NCBI GenBank assembly: GCA_016290315.1
Contig: JAEETK010000008.1
Coordinates: 1-42,044 of the forward strand
Direction: 5' to 3'
Length of the DNA stretch: 42,044 nucleotides
DNA from: Candidatus Saccharimonadota bacterium
Lineage (GTDB): Bacteria > Patescibacteriota > Saccharimonadia > Saccharimonadales > Saccharimonadaceae
In this document: piece after piece, positions 16,665 to 24,729 of the stretch
How positions within the stretch are numbered: the stretch's first letter is position 1
How the letters are laid out: every line of letters starts with the position of its first letter
Program-made: the position numbers and the translations under genes
Notes under the pieces: generated by a model
Databases searched by the model: none
Told to the model about the DNA's origin: nothing
What the model saw: only the letters and a program-made list of their open reading frames with translations

Positions 16665-17456
16665 GTGATAAAACTAGGGCATCTAGAGCCACTACTGAAA
16701 GCGAAAGGGCTAGATTTTGATGAAGGCCAGGATAGCAATATTAGATTACCAGAGGTGGCGATTGGTGTTTTTTCGAAGCATTTATTTAATTCGATAGTTG
16801 ATAAATACCACTGCAAAGAAGTTGGCCGAATTAGGAATGTAAATTTTATCAAAAGAGTCTATATTTTGAGCTACAAAAAATGTAAATTTACGATATTTTT
16901 GGCCGGCGTAGGCGCCTCGGCGATAGCGTCAGACATCGAGATATTGCATGCTCAGGGGGTGGAAAAAGTCGTAATATTCGGAAGCTGCGGCGTTCTAGAT
17001 TCGACCATCGAGGATTGTTCAATCGTGATACCAAATCTAGCCTTTCGCGAGGAAGGTACGAGTTACCACTACGTTGAGGCGAGCGATACGATTGAAGTTA
17101 ATCCAAAATACCAAAAAACCTTTATTAAAATACTCAAGAAATTCGGCTTTGGCTACACGATTGGCTCGGTCTGGACGACGGATGCTTTCTATCGGGAAAC
17201 TATCGACAAGATTGACTATTTCAAGAAAATGGGAGCGAAGGCGGTCGACATGGAAGCATCGGCGATAGCTGCGGTCTGCCAAGTTTTCAATATGGAGCAT
17301 TTTATTTTTTATTATGCTGGCGACAATCTCGATTGTGCCGTTTGGGATGCACGTAGTCTAGAAGAATTAGCAAATATAGAAAAGAAGAAGGCTGTAGTTA
17401 TTTTAGCCTTGGAGCTGGCACAAAAAATGTGCCAACAAGACAAAACATCTCATTAG
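16665..17456 (+). CDS. PNP/UDP-family nucleoside phosphorylase
   Basis: 263 residues from a GTG. The family cleaves nucleosides with phosphate to base and ribose-1-phosphate. Signature elements are the glycine-rich phosphate loop region (FLAGVGASAIASDIEILHAQG), the FGSCGVLD strand, EGTSYHY, TTDAFYRET and the ribose-binding DMEASAIAAV. The DMEAS motif with a preceding TTDAFYRE segment points to the uridine/purine phosphorylase branch, but the base preferred is not readable. For a CPR organism, salvage of nucleosides from a host is a reasonable role. The GTG has a GAGGA about ten bases upstream. Confidence 0.85.
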   Translation: MIKLGHLEPLLKAKGLDFDEGQDSNIRLPEVAIGVFSKHLFNSIVDKYHCKEVGRIRNVNFIKRVYILSYKKCKFTIFLAGVGASAIASDIEILHAQGVEKVVIFGSCGVLDSTIEDCSIVIPNLAFREEGTSYHYVEASDTIEVNPKYQKTFIKILKKFGFGYTIGSVWTTDAFYRETIDKIDYFKKMGAKAVDMEASAIAAVCQVFNMEHFIFYYAGDNLDCAVWDARSLEELANIEKKKAVVILALELAQKMCQQDKTSH

Positions 17457-17469
17457 CTCATTTATGTTT

Positions 17470-19344
17470 TTATTCAACTATAGCTTTAATACGGCGAACG
17501 CCCGCAGAGCTAGACTCTTCCTTTTTGATTTTGAAATGGCCAATAACACCGGTATGTTCGACGTGAGGGCCACCGCAGACCTCACGAGAAACTGGATTGT
17601 CGAAATCGCCAATCGTATAAACCGTTAATTTCTCTGGATATTTATCCCAGAACTGGCCATGCGCCTTCAGAGTGTCGCGCGCATAGGCCTTGTCGTATTC
17701 GCCGTGGACAACTTTAAGGTCTGCCTTAATCCACTCATTGACTTGGTCCTCAACTTTTTGCTTTTCTTCTGGAGTGAGCTTGCGGTCAAGATTAAAGTCG
17801 AAGCGAAGACGTTCAGCGGTAATATTGCTGCCCTGCTGACCGATATTTGGGTCAATTAGTTGTTGTAGAGCCGCGAGTAGTAAATGCGTAGCCGTATGAT
17901 ATTTCGTGGTCTGCTCGCCATGGTCTTCAAGGCCACCCTTAAACATACCCTTACTAGCAGTCTTTGAGCGTTGGCGTTGCTCTTCAAGTGCCGCGTCAAA
18001 TTCTTTGCGCCAATCTTTACTAAGCTCAATATCCTGACGATAGGCCTCCTCTACGGATAGTTCCATTGGAAAACCATAAGTATCCTGCAACATAAAAAGT
18101 TCTTTGCCTGTAAGGCCGTCTTTCTTGAAACGAGCGAGTTCTTTCATACCGCGACGAAGCGTCTTACGGAAGGCTTGCTCTTCATGGCTGAGAACTTCTA
18201 GAACCTGCTCGCGCGTAGTAAGGATACTATCTGGAAGATCTTTGTAGTTCTCGGCTATCATTGGCAAGACTTCGGCCAAGAAATCCTGTTCGATACCGAG
18301 GTTGAGAGCCTTCAGAACGGCCCGACGAATGATACGTCGCAAAGCGTAGCCTTGCTGTTTGTTTGACGGCTTCAAGCCTTGAGCGGTCAGTAAGTAGGCA
18401 CCGCGAAGATGGTCGGCAATCACGCGCATATCGGCGGTGTTAGATTCGTACTTTTTACCAGATAAGTCAACGAGCTTATCGATAATCGGCTTAAGTAGCG
18501 AGATTTGGAAGACGTCGTAGGAGTTCATGGACGCCGCCGTAATACGTTCGAGGCCAGCACCAAAGTCGACATTCTTATCCTTGAGCTCCTCGAAGCTACC
18601 GTCCTCTAGGCGGCGGTACTGCATGAAGACTTGGTTGCCAATTTCCATAAAACGAGCGCCGTCGGAAGCCGGATGAGCTTTTCCGTACTTGGCTTCGTCT
18701 TGATGCTCTTCGCCAAAGTCATAAAACACTTCTGAGTCTGGACCGCACGGGTCGCCAATCGGCGTGGTCTCAATGCCGCCACCGCGAGACCACCAGTTCT
18801 CTTTGTCGTTATAGAAGAAGATACGCTCATTGCCTCTAATACCGCGCTTGTCGCCATTTTCAGCCGTGTCAATTTCGGCTATATCTGCCTTGATGCCAAC
18901 CTCGGCAAAAACCTTTTGCCAAATAGCGGCCGCCTCATCGTCGCGCGGAATGCCGTATTCTTTGTTACCAATAAAACAAGTGACGTAAATTTTTTGCGGA
19001 TCTAGGCCGATTTCCTTAGTTAGGAAGGTAAAGAAGTTGCGAATTTGCTCTTCTTTGAAGTAGTCACCAAGCGACCAGTTGCCAAGCATCTCGAAGACGG
19101 TAGTATGACGCGGGTCGCCAACATCGTCAATATCCTGAAGGCGCAAGCATGGCTGAGAATCGGTCAAGCGCTTGCCCTCTTTGTGCGGTTTGCCGAGAAG
19201 ATATGGCAATAATGGCTGCATACCGGAACCGGTAAATAATGTCGTAGGATCATTTTCTAGTACGAGCGGTGCGGGTTGGATTTGCACGTGCCCTTTAGAT
19301 TTCATAAAATCGAGATATTTTTGGCGTACTTCACTTGCATTCAT
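17470..19344 (-). CDS. alaS: Alanyl-tRNA synthetase lacking the C-terminal C-Ala domain
   Basis: 624 residues from the ATG at 19344; an upstream TTG would give five more but lies in the -10 box. It charges tRNA-Ala and edits misacylated Ser/Gly. The class II core is complete (motif 1 region LYTGSGMQPLLPYL, RLQDIDDVGDPRHTT, GDYFKEEQIR), then the tRNA-recognition helices (RRIIRRAVLK). The editing domain carries HTATH near residues 481-485 and CGGPHV near 588 as zinc ligands. The protein stops right after the SSAGVRRIKAIVE editing motif, so the oligomerising DHHA1/C-Ala part of the roughly 875-residue bacterial enzyme is missing, with no fragment downstream. Confidence 0.96.
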   Translation of the reverse strand: MNASEVRQKYLDFMKSKGHVQIQPAPLVLENDPTTLFTGSGMQPLLPYLLGKPHKEGKRLTDSQPCLRLQDIDDVGDPRHTTVFEMLGNWSLGDYFKEEQIRNFFTFLTKEIGLDPQKIYVTCFIGNKEYGIPRDDEAAAIWQKVFAEVGIKADIAEIDTAENGDKRGIRGNERIFFYNDKENWWSRGGGIETTPIGDPCGPDSEVFYDFGEEHQDEAKYGKAHPASDGARFMEIGNQVFMQYRRLEDGSFEELKDKNVDFGAGLERITAASMNSYDVFQISLLKPIIDKLVDLSGKKYESNTADMRVIADHLRGAYLLTAQGLKPSNKQQGYALRRIIRRAVLKALNLGIEQDFLAEVLPMIAENYKDLPDSILTTREQVLEVLSHEEQAFRKTLRRGMKELARFKKDGLTGKELFMLQDTYGFPMELSVEEAYRQDIELSKDWRKEFDAALEEQRQRSKTASKGMFKGGLEDHGEQTTKYHTATHLLLAALQQLIDPNIGQQGSNITAERLRFDFNLDRKLTPEEKQKVEDQVNEWIKADLKVVHGEYDKAYARDTLKAHGQFWDKYPEKLTVYTIGDFDNPVSREVCGGPHVEHTGVIGHFKIKKEESSSAGVRRIKAIVE

Positions 19345-19350
19345 TTTGTG

Positions 19351-19356
19351 ATTATA
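19351..19356 (-). promoter_or_regulatory. -10 box of alaS (leaderless type)
   Basis: TATAAT ends exactly six bases before the ATG at 19344. It rules out the longer frame beginning at 19359. Confidence 0.7.
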
Positions 19357-19395
19357 CAATAATTTGATTATTTGGTAAATTATAAGCTTCTACTA

Positions 19396-19424
19396 TTGAC
19401 GAATATATATAAGTATGTTATTAT
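19396..19424 (+). promoter_or_regulatory. Promoter of the 19473 small gene
   Basis: TTGACG, a 17-base spacer and TATTAT. The leader of about 40 bases contains a perfect AAAGGAGGT at 19459-19467. Confidence 0.7.
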
Positions 19425-19472
19425 TAACTATACGCACCGTTACATGTTGTTCCTTTCCAAAGGAGGTAGAGT

Positions 19473-19811
19473 ATGTTCATTGTTGCAAATTGGGGGTGGC
19501 CTCAGTGGGTTTATGTTTTCTTCACCGTCTTAGGGCTCGGAGTGAGCTTAGCTAATTCAGGAAAGTACGTTAAAAGGCCGTCAGGAGCCAGCGCGTGTTT
19601 TTCCGCATTCCTTGTTTTCTTCATCTATGCAGCCGGTGGTTTTTTCGACGAGATACACTGGCCCCAGATTGCCTACATCGTGCTGTTTATTATCGGTATA
19701 GCAATAAGACTGTCCGATGATTCGCTTTATCGAGAAGAAAGTTTCACCGGAACGCTCATCGGAGAGGCAATACGCATTTTCTTGCTCGCCAATGGTGGAT
19801 TCTTCAGATGA
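19473..19811 (+). CDS. Small integral membrane protein, unknown
   Basis: 112 residues with three or four hydrophobic helices (about 9-27, 41-55, 64-82 and a weaker one near 95-110), rich in Trp, Phe and Gly, with a short hydrophilic loop SDDSLYREESF. I do not recognise a family. The gene has its own 17-spaced promoter, a textbook AAAGGAGGT ribosome site five bases before the ATG and its own terminator, an expression style different from the leaderless housekeeping genes around it. Together with the next gene it forms a cassette between alaS and mnmA. Confidence 0.75.
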   Translation: MFIVANWGWPQWVYVFFTVLGLGVSLANSGKYVKRPSGASACFSAFLVFFIYAAGGFFDEIHWPQIAYIVLFIIGIAIRLSDDSLYREESFTGTLIGEAIRIFLLANGGFFR

Positions 19812-19843
19812 CCGCATGAACAACAGCTCGATGCCCATTTTCG

Positions 19844-19867
19844 GCCCACTCAAGGAGTGGGCTTTTT
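19844..19867 (+). terminator. Terminator of the 19473 gene
   Basis: Perfect eight-base stem (19844-19851 with 19855-19862), three-base loop and five T. Confidence 0.88.
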
Positions 19868-19900
19868 CATATTGCATTTTCGGGCAAAACATGAGCGTTA

Positions 19901-19929
19901 TTGACTTATTTGACTATTTGTGATATAAT
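19901..19929 (+). promoter_or_regulatory. Near-consensus promoter of the 19981 gene
   Basis: TTGACT, a 17-base spacer and TATAAT, with a start expected near 19936. Confidence 0.8.
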
Positions 19930-19980
19930 TACATTATGCACTAATGTTTGCAAGTTCATTTCGGAAGGGGGATGATACTC

Positions 19981-20457
19981 GTGAAAAGGATAATCTCTAT
20001 ACTAATCGTCATCGCATTCGGCGCTGCCATGTTTCGCCTGGGAGGCGAATATAAAACCTATTCAGAGAAGGAGGCTCTCAGGGAGAGTCTCGAGAAAGAG
20101 GCAGCCGAGGCGGCCAATACGTTCTCTCAATTAGCAACATCAAATCACTGTCTCGTTGAATCCATTGGTGATCCCAAGGTATACATCGAAGAAAAGCGGG
20201 CAGAGATACCGATATCACTGAGGAGAGAATTAATTGACGAGAACTGTTTTTTAACGATTCTCCATTGGTCGGTACTGGTCGAGATTACGCCCGAACGCAC
20301 AGTATATCGTTGCTGGAGCGGCAGCTATGGGCTGGAAGAATGGAAGAGCGCGCTCGAAGCCTACTCTAGCCAGGAGGGCGTCACTCAAGAAATGCCCAAA
20401 CCAGACCCATTCCAAGAGGGGCCAGGAGAGCCCATTCAGCACCTCGCCAACTTCTAG
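19981..20457 (+). CDS. Small signal-anchored protein, unknown
   Basis: 158 residues from the GTG at 19981; an ATG at 19972 would add three. GGAAGGGGG ends about nine bases before the GTG and directly abuts the ATG, which favours the GTG. The same purine-run plus nine-base layout precedes the gene at 36414. Residues 1-20 are a signal anchor (KRIISILIVIAFGAAMF), then a charged coiled segment (about 25-45) and a globular region with two cysteines (NHCLVES, DENCFLTIL) and a third in VYRCWSG, and a Pro-rich acidic end. No family recognised. It has its own promoter and terminator. Confidence 0.72.
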   Translation: MKRIISILIVIAFGAAMFRLGGEYKTYSEKEALRESLEKEAAEAANTFSQLATSNHCLVESIGDPKVYIEEKRAEIPISLRRELIDENCFLTILHWSVLVEITPERTVYRCWSGSYGLEEWKSALEAYSSQEGVTQEMPKPDPFQEGPGEPIQHLANF

Positions 20458-20471
20458 GGCCAACACAACAA

Positions 20472-20500
20472 AAACCACCCCCAATCCGGGAGTGGTTTTC
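20472..20500. terminator. Bidirectional terminator between the 19981 gene and mnmA
   Basis: Twelve-base arms (20472-20483 and 20489-20500) with one mismatch, five-base loop, A4 and T4 at the ends. It abuts the mnmA stop codon. Confidence 0.85.
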
Positions 20501-21523
20501 TCATGCTTCAATAATGCCGCCGCCAAGGCAAATATCACCGCGATAGAAGACAACTGATTGCCCCGGCGTGAGAGATTTTTGTTCTTCTGTAAATGTCAGT
20601 TTGCCATCGATATAATCCGCATCGACGAGTGGCGCACGGTGACGGATGCGCGCCTGAATATGACGACCATCATCGCCGTGACGCAAAATGACCTCTTTTA
20701 GCTTTACTTCTTTAGTCCAAAGCTTAAGCGAGTTAAGGTTTTGCGAAACGTAGATAATGTTTTGCGCCATATCTTTCTTTACTACGTAATATGGCAGCCC
20801 GGCCTGAATATTCAACCCGTGACGCTGCCCTAATGTATAAAAGATAGCGCCGTCATGAACCCCAAGTTCTTTGCCAGTCTCTAGCTCAATGATTTTGCCA
20901 GGCTCTGTTTCGATAAACTCCGCCAGAAAATCTTTCATATTAGCCTCGCCAACAAAACAAACCCCCATTGATTCGGCCTTATGCGCGACGCTTAGCCCAA
21001 TCTTCTCAGCCAACGCCTTAACCTCCGTCTTCAACATGCCGCCAACTGGAAAGATAGTCTTGGAAATAGCATCTTCAGTAATCCGATAAAGAAAATACGT
21101 TTGATCCTTGTTTTCATCAACCGCTTTCAATAGGGCGGGGCCATTCGTGCGCGCATAATGCCCCGTCGCAATCATTTCGGCGCCCTGTTCGAAAGCGGTT
21201 TCAGCAAACAACTTAAACTTAATCTCTTGATTACACATGATATCCGGGTTTGGAGTATTCCCCTTTTTGTATTCTTCCAGCATATAGTCGACAACTTTTT
21301 GCTTGTATTCCGTTTCGAAGTCAAATACGCGGAAATCGAGGCCAAGCTTTACGGCTGTTCGTTTTGCGTCGGCGAGATCTTCAGCCCAAGGGCATTTCAT
21401 CCCAGGCAAATTCTTGCTCCAATTCTTCATATAGACACCAACAACCTCGTGCCCTTGCTCGCGCAAAAGATAGGCCGAGACGGCAGAATCAACCCCACCA
21501 GACATGCCCAAGAATACTTTCAT
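20501..21523 (-). CDS. mnmA: tRNA-specific 2-thiouridylase MnmA
   Basis: 340 residues. MnmA adenylates and thiolates U34 of tRNA-Lys, -Glu and -Gln. The N-terminal PP-loop motif GMSGGVDSAVSA is intact. Two catalytic cysteines are in place: Cys97 in MCNQEIKF and Cys189 in MGVCFVGE. The region ATGHYARTNGP and the C-terminal beta-barrel ending in PGQSVVFYRGDICLGGGII are standard. A sulfur donor is needed, and the cysteine desulfurase at 27467-28621 is a plausible one (inference). A TATAGT box ends eight bases before the ATG. Confidence 0.96.
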   Translation of the reverse strand: MKVFLGMSGGVDSAVSAYLLREQGHEVVGVYMKNWSKNLPGMKCPWAEDLADAKRTAVKLGLDFRVFDFETEYKQKVVDYMLEEYKKGNTPNPDIMCNQEIKFKLFAETAFEQGAEMIATGHYARTNGPALLKAVDENKDQTYFLYRITEDAISKTIFPVGGMLKTEVKALAEKIGLSVAHKAESMGVCFVGEANMKDFLAEFIETEPGKIIELETGKELGVHDGAIFYTLGQRHGLNIQAGLPYYVVKKDMAQNIIYVSQNLNSLKLWTKEVKLKEVILRHGDDGRHIQARIRHRAPLVDADYIDGKLTFTEEQKSLTPGQSVVFYRGDICLGGGIIEA

Positions 21524-21531
21524 TATCTTTA

Positions 21532-21537
21532 ACTATA
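21532..21537 (-). promoter_or_regulatory. -10 box of mnmA
   Basis: TATAGT ends eight bases before the ATG, implying a nearly leaderless mRNA. Confidence 0.5.
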
Positions 21538-21616
21538 TCATCACTCGAATATTTTTCAAGCATAGTAGTTTAGACATCTGAATTGAGTTTTTATTTTCAT
21601 TTTTCAATAACGCATG

Positions 21617-21625
21617 TGCTAAAAT
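21617..21625 (+). promoter_or_regulatory. Extended -10 box of the MoxR/Bat operon
   Basis: TGC-TAAAAT. The box ends only two bases before an ATG at 21628, too close for that ATG to be in the transcript. This favours the GTG at 21658. Confidence 0.5.
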
Positions 21626-21657
21626 ATATGCAGAAGCATTATTTAATTGGAGGTGGC

Positions 21658-22317
21658 GTGTTCTATCCGAACAGACAAGTTTTGGGCGACCAACTTGCGG
21701 AAAAGTTGACTCAGTTTAAGGACACCGATTCGATTATTTTTTGTCTCAAACAAAGTTCCCTGCTTTCTTGCATAGAGCTAGCAGCGCACCTACATGCCTA
21801 TATTTACATTTTGGAGTATCAGGAAATTCAAGATCCGTTCGACATCACGCGCGTACTAGGAGCTATCACTCGAACAGGCGACTTTGTCTTGAACCCAGAA
21901 ATTTCGCGTGGTGAATATGAGTATATTGCGATGGACTTCATGAGCGTTATTGAGGAGCGGAAGAGGGATGCCTTTTCGGCTATGAATGCGCGAGCTGATG
22001 CAAACCCAGCTTTCGACAAAAACGCATTCAATAACCGCAATATCTTGCTCTTTGCCGACATATTACATACACAATTCCAGATTCAAGTTGCCCTTAATAT
22101 CCTCAAGTCCTATAAACCTGCGCTTATCACGGGCGTTTGTGGCAATATAACGACTGAAATTTCAGACAAGTTCAATATAGAAACCGACGGCGTGACTTAT
22201 ATGGATATTTTACCGAATACGTTCTTTGAAGATGATCACTATTTCGATCAACCAGATAGTTTTAGTGACGAAGATAAAATTAGAATGGCAAATAATATTA
22301 GCCTGTACTGGGCATAA
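21658..22317 (+). CDS. Phosphoribosyltransferase-like protein with degenerate PRPP loop
   Basis: 219 residues from a GTG preceded by GGAGGT; an ATG at 21628 would add ten. The N-terminus FYPNRQVLGDQLAEKL follows the pattern seen at the start of stand-alone phosphoribosyltransferase-domain proteins (F.dR..aG..LA..L). The next parts (IELAAHLHAYIYILE, a DFVLNPEISR segment, the charged helix VIEERKRDA) keep that order. At the place of the family's VDDGxATG PRPP loop the sequence reads LLFADILHTQ, so the phosphate-binding glycines are lost. It is therefore probably not an active transferase. It lies 11 bases upstream of moxR in one operon. Confidence 0.6.
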   Translation: MFYPNRQVLGDQLAEKLTQFKDTDSIIFCLKQSSLLSCIELAAHLHAYIYILEYQEIQDPFDITRVLGAITRTGDFVLNPEISRGEYEYIAMDFMSVIEERKRDAFSAMNARADANPAFDKNAFNNRNILLFADILHTQFQIQVALNILKSYKPALITGVCGNITTEISDKFNIETDGVTYMDILPNTFFEDDHYFDQPDSFSDEDKIRMANNISLYWA

Positions 22318-22328
22318 AAGGAGACCAA

Positions 22329-23336
22329 ATGGACCAACAAAACAACCAAGGTTTGCTCGTGGACAGCAACCTAATCGATGCAAAAAGCATTATAGAAAAA
22401 ATAACAACCGCCTACCAAAAGAAGGTTGTTGGTCAGGACGAACTTCGCTTATCCATGCTCGTTGCGCTAATAGCGGGTGGACACGTTTTGCTAGAGTCGG
22501 TACCAGGTTTAGCGAAGACCCTTGCCGCTAAGACTATCGCCGAAGCTGCAAGTGGCACTTTTAGTCGCATTCAGTGTACGCCAGATTTATTGCCAAGTGA
22601 TATTATTGGTACACAAATTTACAACTACAATACTGGCGCATTCGAAACAAAAGTCGGTCCAGTCCATGCCAACTTTATTCTCCTTGACGAAATTAACCGC
22701 TCTAGTGCTAAGACACAGTCCGCCATGCTAGAGGCGATGCAGGAGCATCAGGTATCAGTCGGTGGCATTATGTATAAAATGCCAGATCCATTTATAGTTC
22801 TTGCCACGCAAAACCCGATCGAGCAAGAGGGTACCTATGAGCTCCCAGAGGCGCAGCTCGACCGCTTTTTACTAAAAGAGATTGTAAGCTATCCAAGCCG
22901 CGACGAAGAGTTGCAAATCCTCAACTCTACGCTTTCTGGCGTGATTGACGCACCATTATCTGAAGGTGAAAAGGTAGATATTGCTGGCATTAAAAGACTC
23001 CAAGATTACGCTACGCGAGTAGTGGTTGATGACTCTATTAAGAATTATATTATTAATATCGTATCGGCCACTCGTAACCCGCGCGAGCTAATCGATGCGA
23101 GCTTGGCGCGCTATGTTGAATACGGCGTCAGTCCTCGTGGTGGTATCGCATTGATGAAAATCGCTCAAGCACTTGCGATTATTGAAGGACGTAGCTATGT
23201 AACTCCAGATGATGTGAAACGCCTTCGCTATCCAGCACTACGCCATCGCGTGATTCTGAATTTCGAGGCCGCCGCCGACGAAGTACACCCGGAGGCTATC
23301 ATTGATGCAATTTTTGCGAAAATCCAAACACCATAA
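22329..23336 (+). CDS. MoxR-family AAA+ ATPase
   Basis: 335 residues. MoxR ATPases are chaperone-like and act with VWA proteins in assembling or activating complexes. Walker A is SVPGLAKT (57-64) and Walker B is FILLDEIN with Asp120 and Glu121. The sensor-1 region ATQNPIEQEGTYELPEAQLDRF and the C-terminal lid (SPRGGIALMKIAQALAIIEGRSYVTPDDVK) are diagnostic. AAAGGAG lies five bases before the ATG. It is followed by DUF58 and two VWA genes, the classical MoxR operon order. Confidence 0.95.
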   Translation: MDQQNNQGLLVDSNLIDAKSIIEKITTAYQKKVVGQDELRLSMLVALIAGGHVLLESVPGLAKTLAAKTIAEAASGTFSRIQCTPDLLPSDIIGTQIYNYNTGAFETKVGPVHANFILLDEINRSSAKTQSAMLEAMQEHQVSVGGIMYKMPDPFIVLATQNPIEQEGTYELPEAQLDRFLLKEIVSYPSRDEELQILNSTLSGVIDAPLSEGEKVDIAGIKRLQDYATRVVVDDSIKNYIINIVSATRNPRELIDASLARYVEYGVSPRGGIALMKIAQALAIIEGRSYVTPDDVKRLRYPALRHRVILNFEAAADEVHPEAIIDAIFAKIQTP

Positions 23337-23369
23337 ATTAATCAGAAAAACGAAAAACACGAAATATAA

Positions 23370-24260
23370 ATGGCAAGTTATCTAGTTAAAGTTCAGAAAA
23401 AGATGAATATCCACTCGCTCCGCCGAGTGCGGAATGTCCTGTCTGGCAACTACGGCTCCGTCTTTAAGGGTCGCAGTATGGATTTTGACGATTTGCGCGA
23501 ATATGATTACGGCGATGACGTTAAGGATATAGATTGGAAAGCTACCGCGCGTTCGCGTAAGATAATGGTAAGACGCTATATCGCCATTCGGAAACATAAT
23601 ATCTTAATCGTGGCCGACAACGGCAACTCTATGTCGACACTGGCGCCAAGCGGCGAACCGAAGAGCGAAGTGGCTACCTTCTGTGCCGGAGTTATGACTT
23701 ACGTAGCTCAGCACCATGGCGACTTGGTTGGTATGGTTTACGGGAACCAAGCTGGTAACACCCGCTATGCTATGAAAGAAGACACGGCTTACCTAGAGAA
23801 CTTCTTGGGACGTTATGCTCACTCGATAAAAACCGATGGGCCAGAAAGCAACCTCAATTCCCTACTAACTTACATCATGAAGGGCTACCGTGAACGTTTG
23901 TTTATTGTCGTAATTACTGATCCGGATAGCGCCGAGACAATTGATAGCGAGATTATCCGCAAGCTGAATGCGCGCCACGAACAGATGTACATCATGATAG
24001 AGGATTCTCCGCTTACGAATAGCCTCCTACATGAAAAAGACGTGCGCGATATAGTCGGAAAAATACGGTTGCCGCAATTCTACCGTAGAGATAAACAGCT
24101 CGCCAAAGCCGAAAAAGAATATCGCGAGAACCAGAAGCTGAAGATAAAAAAAGCATTGCATCACTTCCGTATAACTAGCACTTTTGTAGGTGGTAGCGAC
24201 GAAGCGATTCCGGCGATTATTAAAATGCTAGAGGAGCAAAAACATGCGCGACGTAAGTGA
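23370..24260 (+). CDS. DUF58 protein
   Basis: 296 residues. The DUF58 motif is clear: FKGRSMDFDDLREYDYGDDVKDIDWKATAR compressed around residues 33-62, followed by a VWA-like strand ILIVADNGNSM with a partial metal site (D-N-S). DUF58 proteins always accompany MoxR and are thought to be VWA-like partners. No membrane segment is present. Its end overlaps the next gene by 17 bases, so the two are translationally coupled. Confidence 0.92.
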   Translation: MASYLVKVQKKMNIHSLRRVRNVLSGNYGSVFKGRSMDFDDLREYDYGDDVKDIDWKATARSRKIMVRRYIAIRKHNILIVADNGNSMSTLAPSGEPKSEVATFCAGVMTYVAQHHGDLVGMVYGNQAGNTRYAMKEDTAYLENFLGRYAHSIKTDGPESNLNSLLTYIMKGYRERLFIVVITDPDSAETIDSEIIRKLNARHEQMYIMIEDSPLTNSLLHEKDVRDIVGKIRLPQFYRRDKQLAKAEKEYRENQKLKIKKALHHFRITSTFVGGSDEAIPAIIKMLEEQKHARRK

Positions 24261-24729
24261 ATTAATGTATGGCCCGTTTTATTACAGCTTTATTTGGTTA
24301 ATTGTTGGCATTTTGTTTCTAGGTTTGGCGGTTACGATAGTAGCATTGATATTCTATGCAACTCGCAAGAAAGAGATAAAAACTATCGCTAATCTAAAAC
24401 CGCAAGCGCCAAAGGTTATAGATATTGAAGCATTGAAGGCTAAATATCTTGCAATGGTAGACGAAGCAGAAAGACAGTTTAATAACCATAAAACGAAGGC
24501 ATCTACGGCGCACCAACAATTAAGTTTAATTGCGCGTCTCTTCTATTACGAGGCCTTGGGCTTTCATGCAGATATTCTAACGCTTGCAGATTTAAAGAAA
24601 TCGCGCCATGAGCGCCTAACGCAGACGATCGAAAAATATTACCCAGACGAATTTGACGGCCTCGAAAAAGGCTCGGTCTCGAACTCTGCCGAAATGGCGC
24701 GTAATCTAATTAGGGAGCAGAAGGTATGA
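24244..24729 (+). CDS. Single-TM protein of the MoxR/Bat operon
   Basis: 161 residues: a short outside or N-terminal piece, one strong membrane helix (about 10-34), then a helical cytoplasmic region rich in Lys, Ala and Glu. In position and topology it matches the small DUF4381-type protein often found between DUF58 and the first VWA gene, but sequence similarity to that family is not something I can confirm. It overlaps DUF58 at its start and the next gene by four bases (ATGA). Confidence 0.7.
   Translation: MRDVSELMYGPFYYSFIWLIVGILFLGLAVTIVALIFYATRKKEIKTIANLKPQAPKVIDIEALKAKYLAMVDEAERQFNNHKTKASTAHQQLSLIARLFYYEALGFHADILTLADLKKSRHERLTQTIEKYYPDEFDGLEKGSVSNSAEMARNLIREQKV

Noticed and set aside
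17470-19359. Longer alaS start at a TTG (19359)
   Set aside because: The TTG lies upstream of the -10 box, so it would not be transcribed from that promoter; family proteins start near the ATG at 19344.
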